Position numbers and translations under genes: made by a program. From Streptomyces sp. CG4 (GTDB taxonomy: Bacteria; Actinomycetota; Actinomycetes; Streptomycetales; Streptomycetaceae), in contig NZ_CP163525.1 of assembly GCF_041080655.1 (NCBI RefSeq), positions 6,944,001 through 7,008,000 on the forward strand: a stretch of DNA of 64,000 nucleotides. Reading direction: 5' to 3'. Below are positions 25,575-33,737 of the stretch, one piece after another (the stretch's first letter is position 1; each line of letters opens with the position of its first letter). A model generated the notes under the pieces. It was not told where the DNA came from, made no database searches, and was given only the letters and a program-made list of their open reading frames with translations.

Positions 25575-26248
25575 GCGAGCAGCAGGGCCCGATCAAGGTC
25601 ATGGTGGTGGACGACCACCCCATGTGGCGCGACGCGGTCGCCCGGGACCTGGCCGAGTCCGGCTTCGAGGTGGTCGCGACCGCCGGCGACGGCGAGCAGG
25701 CCGTCCGCCGCGCCAGGGCCGCCACCCCCGACGTCCTCGTGCTGGACCTCAACCTGCCCGCCAAGCCCGGTGTCCAGGTGTGCAAGGAACTCGTGGGCCA
25801 CAACCCGGCGTTGCGCGTCCTGGTCCTCTCCGCGAGCGGTGAGCACGCCGACGTGCTGGAGGCCGTGAAGTCCGGCGCGACCGGCTATCTGCTGAAGTCG
25901 GCCTCCACCGAGGAACTGCTGGACGCCGTACGCCGTACCGCCGTCGGCGACCCGGTGTTCACGCCGGGCCTCGCCGGGCTGGTCCTCGGCGAGTACCGCC
26001 GCCTGGCCTCCGAGCCCGCGCCCGCCCCCGACACCGACGAGCCCGGCGCGCCCCGGCTGACGGACCGCGAGACGGAGGTGCTGCGGCTGGTCGCCAAGGG
26101 CCTGAGCTACAAGCAGATCGCCGAACGCCTCGTCATCTCCCACCGCACGGTCCAGAACCATGTGCAGAACACCCTCGGCAAGCTCCAACTCCACAACAGG
26201 GTCGAGCTGGTGCGGTACGCCATAGAGCGTGGCCTCGACAACGCGTAG
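25571..26248 (+). CDS. macR: NarL/FixJ response regulator MacR
   Basis: A 225-residue response regulator: receiver domain with acidic pocket VMVVDDHPMW, phospho-acceptor Asp in DVLVLDLNLPAKPG, Thr/Ser in VLSAS and Lys in LLKSAS; then a LuxR helix-turn-helix LTDRETEVLRLVAKGLSYKQIAERLVISHRTVQNHVQNTLGKL. ATGA overlap (25571-25574) with macS. Expected to be phosphorylated by MacS; published MacR sites resemble TGAGTACnnGTACTCA, but I found no full copy in this window. Confidence 0.92.
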   Translation: MSEQQGPIKVMVVDDHPMWRDAVARDLAESGFEVVATAGDGEQAVRRARAATPDVLVLDLNLPAKPGVQVCKELVGHNPALRVLVLSASGEHADVLEAVKSGATGYLLKSASTEELLDAVRRTAVGDPVFTPGLAGLVLGEYRRLASEPAPAPDTDEPGAPRLTDRETEVLRLVAKGLSYKQIAERLVISHRTVQNHVQNTLGKLQLHNRVELVRYAIERGLDNA

Positions 26249-26312
26249 CGCCGCCGGGCGCATTCCGGCAATGCGCCGAAATCACCCGTCCCGCCTCTCC
26301 CGGTGTGAGCTG

Positions 26313-26331
26313 GGTCACCGTTAGCGTGACC
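26313..26331 (+). promoter_or_regulatory. inverted repeat upstream of pfkA
   Basis: GGTCAC (26313-26318) and GTGACC (26326-26331) flank a seven-base centre that includes TTAGCG. It lies 34 bases before the pfkA start, in a 116-bp promoter region, and may be an operator; no regulator is assigned. Confidence 0.4.
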
Positions 26332-26364
26332 GACTGTCAGGGAACCGCGGCGAAGGGACATTTC

Positions 26365-27393
26365 ATGCGGGTCGGAGTACTGACCGGAGGCGGCGACTGC
26401 CCCGGGCTCAATGCCGTCATCCGGGGCATCGTCCGTAAGGGCGTGCAGGAATACGGCTATGACTTCGTCGGCTTCCGGGACGGCTGGCGCGGTCCCCTCG
26501 AAGGCGACACCGTCCGTCTGGACATCCCCGCGGTGCGCGGCATCCTGCCCCGCGGCGGCACCATCCTCGGCTCCTCGCGCACCAACCCGCTCAAGGCGGA
26601 GAACGGCATCCGCCGGATCAAGGACAACCTGGCCAAGCTGGACGTCCAGGCCCTCATCGCGATCGGCGGCGAGGACACCCTGGGCGTCGCCGCGCGGCTG
26701 TCCGACGAGTACGCGGTGCCGTGTGTCGGGGTGCCCAAGACGATCGACAACGACCTGTCGGCCACCGACTACACCTTCGGCTTCGACACCGCCGTCAACA
26801 TCGCCACCGAGGCCATCGACCGGCTGCACACCACCGCCGAGTCCCATATGCGGGTCCTGGTCGTGGAGGTGATGGGCCGGCACGCCGGCTGGATCGCCGT
26901 CCACTCGGGGCTGGCCGGCGGCGCCAACGTCATCCTCATCCCCGAGCAGCGCTTCGACGTCGAGCAGGTCTGCGCCTGGGTGACCTCCCGGTTCCGGGCG
27001 TCATACGCGCCGATCGTGGTCGTCGCCGAGGGCGCCATGCCCAAGGACGGCGACATGGTGCTCAAGGACGGCTCGCTGGACTCCTTCGGGCACGTCCGGC
27101 TCTCCGGGGTCGGCGAGTGGCTCGCCAAGGAGATCGAGAGCCGCACCGGGAAGGAGGCGCGGACCACGGTCCTCGGCCATGTCCAGCGCGGCGGCACGCC
27201 CAGCGCCTTCGACCGCTGGCTCGCCACCCGCTTCGGCCTGCACGCCATCGACTGCGTGCACGACGGCGACTTCGGCAAGATGGTCGCCCTGCGCGCCACC
27301 GACGTCGTCCGCGTCCCCCTCGGCGAGGCCACGGCCAAGCTGAAGACGGTGGATCCGAAGCTGTACGAGGAGGTCGGGGTCTTCTTCGGCTGA
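26365..27393 (+). CDS. pfkA: 6-phosphofructokinase
   Basis: A 342-residue phosphofructokinase, the committed step of glycolysis (fructose-6-phosphate to fructose-1,6-bisphosphate). N-terminal GVLTGGGDCPGLNAVIRG phosphate-binding loop, IGGEDTLGVAARL, PKTIDNDL with the catalytic Asp pair, VEVMGRHAGWIA, and the C-terminal HVQRGGTPSAFDR. The GGDC (rather than GGDA) start and GGEDT motif place it in the mixed-substrate actinobacterial group, in which several members use ATP. ATG 26365 follows GAAGGGA. Likely the PfkA1 equivalent of S. coelicolor. Confidence 0.95.
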   Translation: MRVGVLTGGGDCPGLNAVIRGIVRKGVQEYGYDFVGFRDGWRGPLEGDTVRLDIPAVRGILPRGGTILGSSRTNPLKAENGIRRIKDNLAKLDVQALIAIGGEDTLGVAARLSDEYAVPCVGVPKTIDNDLSATDYTFGFDTAVNIATEAIDRLHTTAESHMRVLVVEVMGRHAGWIAVHSGLAGGANVILIPEQRFDVEQVCAWVTSRFRASYAPIVVVAEGAMPKDGDMVLKDGSLDSFGHVRLSGVGEWLAKEIESRTGKEARTTVLGHVQRGGTPSAFDRWLATRFGLHAIDCVHDGDFGKMVALRATDVVRVPLGEATAKLKTVDPKLYEEVGVFFG

Positions 27394-27399
27394 AGGGGG

Positions 27400-27453
27400 C
27401 ACGTTCTCGGCGCCGGCCGGCGGATCCGGCCGGTCCGGCGCCCCGAGCACGTG
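27400..27453. terminator. bidirectional terminator between pfkA and the anthranilate synthase
   Basis: CACGTTCTCGGCGCCGGCCGG (27400-27420) pairs imperfectly with 27426-27453, ending CGAGCACGTG, around a CGGAT loop. It lies between two convergent stop codons and would serve both strands. Confidence 0.65.
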
Positions 27454-27458
27454 GCCCG

Positions 27459-29366
27459 TCAGGGCCCGCACTCACCGGCGGCGGCCGCCCCGGTCCGACT
27501 CCCTGAGGGACTCGTGCTCGTGGCGCGCAGCCGACCCACCAGTTCGCGCACCACCGCGGCCCCGTTCAGGCTGAGGACCGACTCCGGGTGGAACTGGACA
27601 CCCGCGAAGCCGGGCCCGCACAGGGCGTGCACCTCGCCGCCCGCCGCCCGGCTCACCCGCACCCCGTGCGCGGCCAGCTCCCGGGCCGCCTCGTCGTCGC
27701 AGCGGGCCACGAAGCTGTTGTAGAAGCCGACGGTCTCGGCCCGCCCGAACAGGTCGATCGTGGTCTGCGCCCCCTGGTACGGCACCTCCTTGCGGACGAT
27801 GTCCAGCCCCAGCTCGGCCGCGATCAGCTCATGGCCCAGGCAGACACCCAGCACCCCGTGCCCGTGCTCCCGGATCACCGTGGCGGTCAGCTCCCGCAGG
27901 AACCGCATCTTGGGGTCGGCGAGATCCGCCGGGTCGCCCGGTCCGGGGCCGAGTACCACCGGGCCCTCGTGTCCGAGCACGGCCGCCCGCAGCCCCGGCT
28001 CGTCGTACCGCCGTACCGTCACCTCCAGACCGCCCGAGCGCAGCACATGCGCCAGCATCGCGGTGAAGGTGTCCTCGCCGTCGACGACGAGGGCATGGCC
28101 GGTCAGCTCCTGGGCCGGCTCCTGCATCCGCAGCCAGAAGGGTGCGAGCGCGGCCCGCCGGCCGTCCAGCGCCGCCCGCACCCGCGGGTCGTCGGCCAGC
28201 CGGGGCCGCTCCCGCTCCGCGCGCGGCCGGGACGGCCGTACCCCGAGGGCCGCGAGCACCCCCGCCGCCTTCGCGTGCGTCTCCGCGACCTCGCTCGCCG
28301 GGTCCGAACCGCGCACCAGCGTGGCGCCGACCGGGACGCGCAGACGTCCGTGGGCGTCGATGTCGGCGGTGCGGATCAGGATGGGGGAGTCCAGGGTCTG
28401 CGCGCCCCCGGAGTCGCGCCCGAGCAGCGCCAGCGCGCCCGCGTAGTACCCACGGCCGCCGACCTCATGGCGCTCGATCACCCGGCACGCGTTCTGCACC
28501 GGCGACCCGGTCACCGTGGCCGCGAACATGGTCTCCTTCAGCACCTCCCGCACATCCAGGGAGGACTTCCCGCGCAGCTCGTACTCGGTGTGCGCGAGGT
28601 GCGCCATCTCCTTCAGCCGCGGCCCGACGACCACCCCGCCCATGTCGCCGACGGTGCACATCATCTTCAGTTCCTCGTCGACGACCATCGACAGCTCCTC
28701 GATCTCCTTGCCGTCGGCGAGGAAGGAGAGCAGATGCTCGGGGGTCGGGCCCTCGGCGGGATAGCGGTACGTCCCGCTGATCGGGTTCATCACGACCGTG
28801 CCGCCGGACATCCGCACATGCACCTCCGGGCTGGCGCCCACCAGCATCCGGTCCCCTGTGTGCACGACGAACGTCCAGTACGCGCCCCGCTCGCCCTCCA
28901 GCAGCCGCCGGAACAGCGCGAGCGCGTCCGCCCGGCCGAACCCCGGGATCTCGCCCTCGTACGTCCGCCGGATCACGAAGTTCGCGCCCTCGCCCCGGCC
29001 GATCTCCTCCGCCAGCACCCGCCCGACGATCTCGCCGTACGCCGCGTCACCGACGTCGAAGCCGCCGCCCTCGACCCGCACCTTGTGCGCCGGGAGCCGG
29101 GACAGGGCCACGTCGAGCGGGATCTCGTACGACTCCTGCGGCGTCAGCACCAGCAACGGGGTGCCGTCGTCGCGGACGTCGAAGCCGCGCTCGCGGATCT
29201 GCCGGAACGGGACCAGTGCGAGGCCCTCCTCGGGCAGGTCGGCCAGCCGGTCGCGGCTGGTCACCGGGCCGATCAGCAACTCCACCGGATGCTCGGCACG
29301 GCCCGGGACGCGGCGGCGGAGCAGGGCGAAGGGGCGGTCGTCGTGCAGGAGGTCCTGGAGATTCAT
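27459..29366 (-). CDS. fused anthranilate synthase (TrpE-TrpG)
   Basis: A 635-residue fusion of both anthranilate synthase subunits, converting chorismate and glutamine to anthranilate. The TrpE part carries NPISGTYRYPAEGPTPEH, DEELKMMCTVGD, TVTGSPVQNACRVI and RGYYAGALALLG; the C-terminal class I glutaminase has GPGPGDP, the catalytic cysteine in GVCLGHELIA and the His/Glu pair in GVQFHPESVLS. A monocistronic fused enzyme controlled by a Trp attenuator has been reported in S. venezuelae. The ATG at 29366 follows AGAAGGA. The fusion resembles PhzE-type enzymes, so an amino-deoxyisochorismate product cannot be excluded. Confidence 0.93.
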   Translation of the reverse strand: MNLQDLLHDDRPFALLRRRVPGRAEHPVELLIGPVTSRDRLADLPEEGLALVPFRQIRERGFDVRDDGTPLLVLTPQESYEIPLDVALSRLPAHKVRVEGGGFDVGDAAYGEIVGRVLAEEIGRGEGANFVIRRTYEGEIPGFGRADALALFRRLLEGERGAYWTFVVHTGDRMLVGASPEVHVRMSGGTVVMNPISGTYRYPAEGPTPEHLLSFLADGKEIEELSMVVDEELKMMCTVGDMGGVVVGPRLKEMAHLAHTEYELRGKSSLDVREVLKETMFAATVTGSPVQNACRVIERHEVGGRGYYAGALALLGRDSGGAQTLDSPILIRTADIDAHGRLRVPVGATLVRGSDPASEVAETHAKAAGVLAALGVRPSRPRAERERPRLADDPRVRAALDGRRAALAPFWLRMQEPAQELTGHALVVDGEDTFTAMLAHVLRSGGLEVTVRRYDEPGLRAAVLGHEGPVVLGPGPGDPADLADPKMRFLRELTATVIREHGHGVLGVCLGHELIAAELGLDIVRKEVPYQGAQTTIDLFGRAETVGFYNSFVARCDDEAARELAAHGVRVSRAAGGEVHALCGPGFAGVQFHPESVLSLNGAAVVRELVGRLRATSTSPSGSRTGAAAAGECGP

Positions 29367-29407
29367 GGGTGATCCTTCTCGATGGAGAGGAACGACCCCG
29401 GACACGC

Positions 29408-29434
29408 CGAAGGCCGCCTCTCGGGCGGCCTTCG
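29408..29434 (-). terminator. trp attenuator hairpin
   Basis: CGAAGGCCGCC and GGCGGCCTTCG (29408-29418 and 29424-29434) form a perfect 11-bp stem with a five-base loop, 22 bases after the leader-peptide stop and 41 bases before the synthase start. No U run follows, as is common in this genus. Confidence 0.85.
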
Positions 29435-29455
29435 CGAAGTCTTGCGTACGCGCAG

Positions 29456-29512
29456 TCAGTGGGCCGCCGGGGAAGCGGTCCACCACCAGTTCTGGATCGA
29501 CAGCGCGAACAT
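29456..29512 (-). CDS. trpL: trp leader peptide
   Basis: An 18-codon ORF, MFALSIQNWWWTASPAAH, with three consecutive Trp codons and a stop just before the attenuator hairpin. Ribosome stalling at these codons when charged tRNA-Trp is scarce would prevent the terminator and let the synthase be expressed. TAGGGT on the minus strand (29525-29520) ends seven bases before the ATG, so the leader mRNA probably begins at or next to its own start codon. Confidence 0.88.
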   Translation of the reverse strand: MFALSIQNWWWTASPAAH

Positions 29513-29619
29513 GGCAGGAACCCTACCCCACCCGGCCCCCGGTCCACAGGACAACCCTCGCGTCTCACCCTTCGAGCCAGAAGATGGGTCACACGACACG
29601 ACCCCGTAATGTTTACGAG

Positions 29620-30972
29620 GTGACCGTGAACGCTAAGACCAGTCCGAGCGCTGGCAACACCTGGCGAAACCTGCCCGCGGCGCAGCAGCCCGAGTACCCC
29701 GACGCCGAGGCTCTGCGCGCAGTGATCGCGGACCTCGAGTCGTATCCGCCGCTCGTCTTCGCGGGCGAGTGCGACGAGCTGCGCGCCCGGATGGCGGCCG
29801 TCGCCAAGGGAGAGGCGTTCCTCCTCCAGGGCGGCGACTGCGCCGAGGCCTTCGACGCGGTGTCCGCCGACCACATCCGCAACAAGCTGAAGACGCTGCT
29901 CCAGATGGGTGCCGTCCTCACCTACGCGGCCGCCGTGCCCGTGGTGAAGGTCGGCCGTATCGCGGGGCAGTACTCCAAGCCGCGCTCCAAGCCGATGGAG
30001 ACCCGCGACGGCGTGACGCTCCCGGTCTACCGGGGCGACTCCGTCAACGGCTTCGACTTCACCCCTCAGTCCCGCATCCCGGACCCCGAGCGGCTGAAGC
30101 GCATGTACCACGCCTCGGCGTCCACGCTGAACCTGGTGCGCGCCTTCACCACCGGCGGTTACGCCGACCTGCGCCAGGTGCACGCCTGGAACCAGGACTT
30201 CGTGAAGACCTCGCCCTCGGGCCAGCGCTACGAGCAGCTCGCCCGCGAGATCGACAACGCGCTGAACTTCATGCGGGCCTGCGGCACGGACCCGGAGGAG
30301 TTCAAGACCGTCGAGCTGTACTCCTCGCACGAGGCGCTGCTGCTGGACTACGAGTCCGCCCTGACCCGGGTCGACTCGCGCACCGGCAAGCTCTACGACG
30401 TCTCCGCGCACATGGTGTGGATCGGTGAGCGCACCCGGCAGCTGGACCACGCGCACATCGAGTTCGCCTCGCAGATCCGCAACCCGATCGGCATCAAGCT
30501 CGGCCCGACCACGACGGCCGAGGACGCGCTGCAGTACATCGACCGCCTCGACCCCGAGCGGGAGCCGGGCCGGCTGACCTTCATCGTCCGCATGGGCGCC
30601 GACAAGATCCGCGACAAGCTCCCCGAGCTGGTGGAGAAGGTCACGGCGTCCGGCGCGACGGTGGCCTGGGTGACCGACCCGATGCACGGCAACACCTTCG
30701 AGGCGGCCTCCGGGCACAAGACCCGCCGCTTCGACGACGTGCTCGACGAGGTCAAGGGCTTCTTCGAGGTCCACAAGGCGCTCGGCACCCACCCGGGCGG
30801 CATCCATGTGGAGCTGACCGGCGACGACGTCACCGAGTGCGTGGGCGGCGGCGACGAGATCTTCGTCGACGACCTGCACCAGCGCTACGAGACGGCCTGC
30901 GACCCGCGGCTGAACCGCAGCCAGTCGCTTGACCTGGCGTTCCTGGTCGCGGAGATGTACCGGGACCAGTAG
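29620..30972 (+). CDS. aroH: class II DAHP synthase
   Basis: A 450-residue plant-type (class II) 3-deoxy-D-arabino-heptulosonate-7-phosphate synthase, first enzyme of the shikimate pathway (PEP plus erythrose-4-phosphate). LQGGDCAEAF with the metal-binding Cys, GRIAGQYSKPRS, SSHEALLLDYESALTR, WIGERTRQLDHAH and DPMHGNTF/GGIHVELTGDDVTEC are diagnostic. The mycobacterial homolog is called aroG. The GTG at 29620 is used because TAATGT lies seven bases before it; GTG 29626 is possible. Divergent from the tryptophan gene, so entry and branch points of the pathway share one regulatory region. Confidence 0.95.
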   Translation: MTVNAKTSPSAGNTWRNLPAAQQPEYPDAEALRAVIADLESYPPLVFAGECDELRARMAAVAKGEAFLLQGGDCAEAFDAVSADHIRNKLKTLLQMGAVLTYAAAVPVVKVGRIAGQYSKPRSKPMETRDGVTLPVYRGDSVNGFDFTPQSRIPDPERLKRMYHASASTLNLVRAFTTGGYADLRQVHAWNQDFVKTSPSGQRYEQLAREIDNALNFMRACGTDPEEFKTVELYSSHEALLLDYESALTRVDSRTGKLYDVSAHMVWIGERTRQLDHAHIEFASQIRNPIGIKLGPTTTAEDALQYIDRLDPEREPGRLTFIVRMGADKIRDKLPELVEKVTASGATVAWVTDPMHGNTFEAASGHKTRRFDDVLDEVKGFFEVHKALGTHPGGIHVELTGDDVTECVGGGDEIFVDDLHQRYETACDPRLNRSQSLDLAFLVAEMYRDQ

Positions 30973-31058
30973 GACAGCCGGAGGACTACGGCGCGGCTGG
31001 GGCGCGGATCACATGCGATCCGCGCCCCTCCCCACTTTTGCGGGACCTGCACGACGGG

Positions 31059-31077
31059 TAAGGTTAGGTTTGCCTCA
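31059..31077 (+). promoter_or_regulatory. iron box (DmdR1/IdeR type) at the bfd promoter
   Basis: A 19-bp site beginning TAAGGTTAGG and ending GCCTCA matches about 16 of 19 positions of the iron-box consensus TWAGGTTAGSCTWACCTWA. It covers a TAAGGT -10 (31059-31064) whose -35 would be TTTGCG (31037-31042, spacer 16), so iron-loaded repressor would block transcription. Confidence 0.8.
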
Positions 31078-31129
31078 CCGATCAAGGAGATGGCACCAAG
31101 ACAGCGATCCCGTCGGGAGGTGAATCCGC

Positions 31130-31372
31130 GTGTACGTCTGCAGCTGCTTCGGCATCACCGAGGCGCAGGTCAAGCAGCACGCGGGGGACGGTGCCTGCAC
31201 CCCCCGCCAGATCGCCTCCGCCTGCAAGGCGGGCACGGACTGCGGTTCGTGCGTCCGCCGGATCCAGGCACTGCTGGGCCGGGGCGCCTGCCCGCGCCGC
31301 GAGCTGGCCGACCAGGGCAAGCCCGTGCTCGCCGAGTTGTCCGGCCCGGCCGGCCTGGACGAGGCCGCCTAG
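31130..31372 (+). CDS. bfd: bacterioferritin-associated ferredoxin (Bfd-like)
   Basis: An 80-residue [2Fe-2S] protein: Cys4-x-Cys6 at the start and Cys38-x-x-Cys41 in GTDCGSCVRRIQ, the Bfd fold's four ligands. Bfd reduces bacterioferritin to release stored iron. GGGAGG (31115-31120) is nine bases before the GTG start. The gene converges on bfr and has an iron box at its promoter, which fits expression under iron starvation. An extra C-terminal tail of about 20 residues is of unknown role. Confidence 0.92.
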   Translation: MYVCSCFGITEAQVKQHAGDGACTPRQIASACKAGTDCGSCVRRIQALLGRGACPRRELADQGKPVLAELSGPAGLDEAA

Positions 31373-31378
31373 CCGCGT

Positions 31379-31861
31379 TCAGCTGCTCTCGGGCTGCTCG
31401 ATGATCTGCGCGATGTAGAGGGCCTCGCCGAGCTTCTCCACCAGCTCCAGCTGGGTGTCGAGGTAGTCGATGTGGTTCTCCTCGTCGGCGAGGATGTCCT
31501 CGAAGATGTTCGCGGACGTGACGTCGCCCTTCTCGCGCATCACCTTGATCCCCCGCCTGAGCCGGTCGATCGCCTCCACCTCGATCTGCCGGTCGGCCTC
31601 GAACATCTCCTTGACGGTCTGCCCGACGCGGACGTGGAAGAGGCGCTGGTAGTTGGGCAGCCCCTCCAGGAACAGGATCCGGTCGGTGAGCACCTCCGCG
31701 TGCTTCATCTCGTCGAACGACTCGTGCCGCGTGTACTTGGCGAGCTTGTACCAGCCGAAGTTCTCCTGCATCTTCGCGTGCAGGAAGTACTGGTTGATCG
31801 CGGTCAGCTCGCCGGTGAGCTGCTCGTTGAGGAACTCGATGACCTCGGGGTCGCCCTGCAT
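31379..31861 (-). CDS. bfr: bacterioferritin
   Basis: A 160-residue heme-containing iron-storage ferritin that assembles into a 24-mer. Ferroxidase ligands are intact: Glu18 (TGELTAINQYFLH), Glu51 and His54 in RHESFDEMKHAE, Glu94 (QIEVEAIDRL), and Glu127/His130 in DEENHIDYLDTQ; the Met in DEMKH is the heme ligand. The ATG at 31861 with GGAG upstream is preferred to 31924. It ends six bases from the convergent bfd stop, so the antagonistic pair is packed tail to tail. Confidence 0.95.
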   Translation of the reverse strand: MQGDPEVIEFLNEQLTGELTAINQYFLHAKMQENFGWYKLAKYTRHESFDEMKHAEVLTDRILFLEGLPNYQRLFHVRVGQTVKEMFEADRQIEVEAIDRLRRGIKVMREKGDVTSANIFEDILADEENHIDYLDTQLELVEKLGEALYIAQIIEQPESS

Positions 31862-32047
31862 CGCAGAGGCTCCTTCCACGGGAAACGGGGAGGTGCGTAT
31901 GCGGCCGCATGATTGCACCGGCAAGCAAGATCGTCCAGTAAGTGGATACTTAGTAAGTTCGCCCTGACTTGATACTTGTTGTCCGATTCATGGGTAAGGG
32001 TGCACGGGTGGTCAAGGGCACTGCCCAAGTTCTGTCAGGATGGATAC

Positions 32048-32680
32048 ATGGGTCATCCGGTGGAGCGAGAGTCTGGAGCGACGGCAGAGTCCGAGCTTCC
32101 GCCGGGTCAGCGGCTCCAGCGCGGCTGGCCGGTCACGCACTACGGGCCCGTCCCGAAGTTCCGGCCCGAGCGCTGGGAGTTCCGGGTCTTCGGCGCCACC
32201 GCCGACGGCGACAAGCACACCTGGGGCCACGAGGAGTTCACGGCCCTGCCGTACACCACCGTCGTGGCCGATCTGCACTGCGTGACGAAGTTCAGCATGA
32301 CCGGCGCGGAGTGGGGCGGTGTCCCGGCCGCCGCGATCCTGGACCTGGCGCCGCCGGCACCGGATGTGACCCATGTGATGGTCTGGGCGGAGTACGGCTT
32401 CAGCTCGAACCTCCGCCTGTCCGACTTCACCTCCGACCGCACGATCTTCGCCACCCACAAGGACGGCGAACTCCTCACCGCCGAGCACGGCTTCCCGGTC
32501 CGGCTGATCGTGCCCCACCTGTACGCCTGGAAGGGGCCCAAATGGGTCCGCGGCGTCGAGTACATGACCGCCGACCGCCGCGGCTTCTGGGAGGAACGCG
32601 GCTACCACAACATCGGCGACCCGTGGAAGGAACAGCGGTACTCCTACCAGGAGGAACCGGGAGACGGCCCCGAGCTGTGA
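32048..32680 (+). CDS. sulfite-oxidase-like molybdopterin-dependent oxidoreductase
   Basis: A 210-residue single-domain member of the sulfite oxidase / YedY Moco-binding fold: ERWEFRVFG, VVADLHCVTKFSMTGAEWGGVP (cysteine that ligates molybdenum), VWAEYGFSSNLRLSDF, and YAWKGPKWVRGVEYM. No Tat signal is present, so it should be cytosolic. Physiological substrate unknown. The ATG at 32048 is used; an in-frame start at 31976 is unlikely. Divergent from bfr across 186 bp; that gap contains the near-palindrome ACTTAGTAAGT and two GATACTT repeats, possibly operator elements. Confidence 0.82.
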   Translation: MGHPVERESGATAESELPPGQRLQRGWPVTHYGPVPKFRPERWEFRVFGATADGDKHTWGHEEFTALPYTTVVADLHCVTKFSMTGAEWGGVPAAAILDLAPPAPDVTHVMVWAEYGFSSNLRLSDFTSDRTIFATHKDGELLTAEHGFPVRLIVPHLYAWKGPKWVRGVEYMTADRRGFWEERGYHNIGDPWKEQRYSYQEEPGDGPEL

Positions 32681-32722
32681 CACCGAGCGGGCCGCGCCAC
32701 CGGGCCGGTACTCCGCTGTCGT

Positions 32723-33667
32723 TCAGCCGTCCCTGAGCCGCTTCAGCCGCGCCACGTCCGCCGCGTGCCCTTCCTTGCCGCCGGGCGTCTCGATGATCAG
32801 CGGCACGCCCTCGGTCGCGGGGTGGGTCATGAGCGCCCGGAACGGGTCCTCGCCGATATGGCCGGCGCCGATGTTCTCGTGCCGGTCCTTGTGTGCGCCG
32901 ACCACGTCCTTGGAGTCATTGGCGTGGATCAGCTTCAGCCGCCCCTCGCCGACGGTGCCCACCAGCAGGTCCAGGGTCTGGTGCATTCCGCTCGGTCCGG
33001 TCAGATCGTGCCCGGCGGCGAAGATGTGACAGGTGTCCAGGCACACGCCCAGCTTCGGGTGGGCGTCCAGCGCCTCGAAGTACGGCCCGAAGTCCCAGGT
33101 GCGGGCACAGAGCGAGGCCCCTTGCCCGGCGGTCGACTCCAGCAGCAGGAACGGGTCGTCGTCGTGGGTCAGCTCGTCCAGCAGCGGCAGCAGCCGGGCC
33201 CGTACCTGCTTCAGCGCCACCTCCCGGGCCCGCCCGCCGGTCGCGCTTCCCGTGTGCACGACCACGCCCAGCGCGCCGATCTCCCGCCCGCGCCGCAGCG
33301 AGTGCCGCAGCGACTCCACCGACCGCTCCACGGTCGCCTCGGTGTGCGAGCCGAAGTTGATCAGGTACGGGGCGTGCACATACGCGGGGATCGACTCCTC
33401 GGCGCACGCCTCGCGGAACGCCTCGTCCTGCCGTGGGTTTCCCGCGGGCGTCGCCCACCCGCGCGGATTGGCGACGAAGACCTGCACGGTCTCGGCCTTC
33501 AGCTCACGGGCGTACGACAGCCCCACGGAGTGCAGACCGCCGGCCACGGGGACATGACCGCCGACGGGATTGCGCGGAACGAACGCCGGCCGATGCGACG
33601 GCTGAAGCGACGGCCGAGGGGACGGCTGAAGCGACGACTGAGGGGGCGACGACTGAACGGGGCTCAC
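32723..33667 (-). CDS. nfo: deoxyribonuclease IV (endonuclease IV, AP endonuclease)
   Basis: A 314-residue TIM-barrel AP endonuclease of base-excision repair. Metal ligands appear in GGHVP, VHAPYLINFG, VVHTGS, LLLESTAGQG, GVCLDTCHIFAAGHDL, LIHANDSKD, DRHENIGAGHIG and IIETPGG. The first 28 residues (QSSPPQSSLQPSPRPSLQPS) are a low-complexity repeat encoded by short GGCTGAAGCGACG-like DNA units, and no ribosome site is clear, so the real start may lie slightly downstream of the GTG at 33667. Confidence 0.9.
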   Translation of the reverse strand: MSPVQSSPPQSSLQPSPRPSLQPSHRPAFVPRNPVGGHVPVAGGLHSVGLSYARELKAETVQVFVANPRGWATPAGNPRQDEAFREACAEESIPAYVHAPYLINFGSHTEATVERSVESLRHSLRRGREIGALGVVVHTGSATGGRAREVALKQVRARLLPLLDELTHDDDPFLLLESTAGQGASLCARTWDFGPYFEALDAHPKLGVCLDTCHIFAAGHDLTGPSGMHQTLDLLVGTVGEGRLKLIHANDSKDVVGAHKDRHENIGAGHIGEDPFRALMTHPATEGVPLIIETPGGKEGHAADVARLKRLRDG

Positions 33668-33737
33668 CTGTTCAGGGTGTCATGCTCGCACCGGCCACCG
33701 GCCACCGGACCGCGGCCCCCCCCCGGCGATCCCGGTG

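Noticed and set aside
25571..26248. MacR operator sites in this window
   Set aside because: TGAGTAC occurs near 10033 and 45535 but without the inverted half-site, so no target could be assigned.
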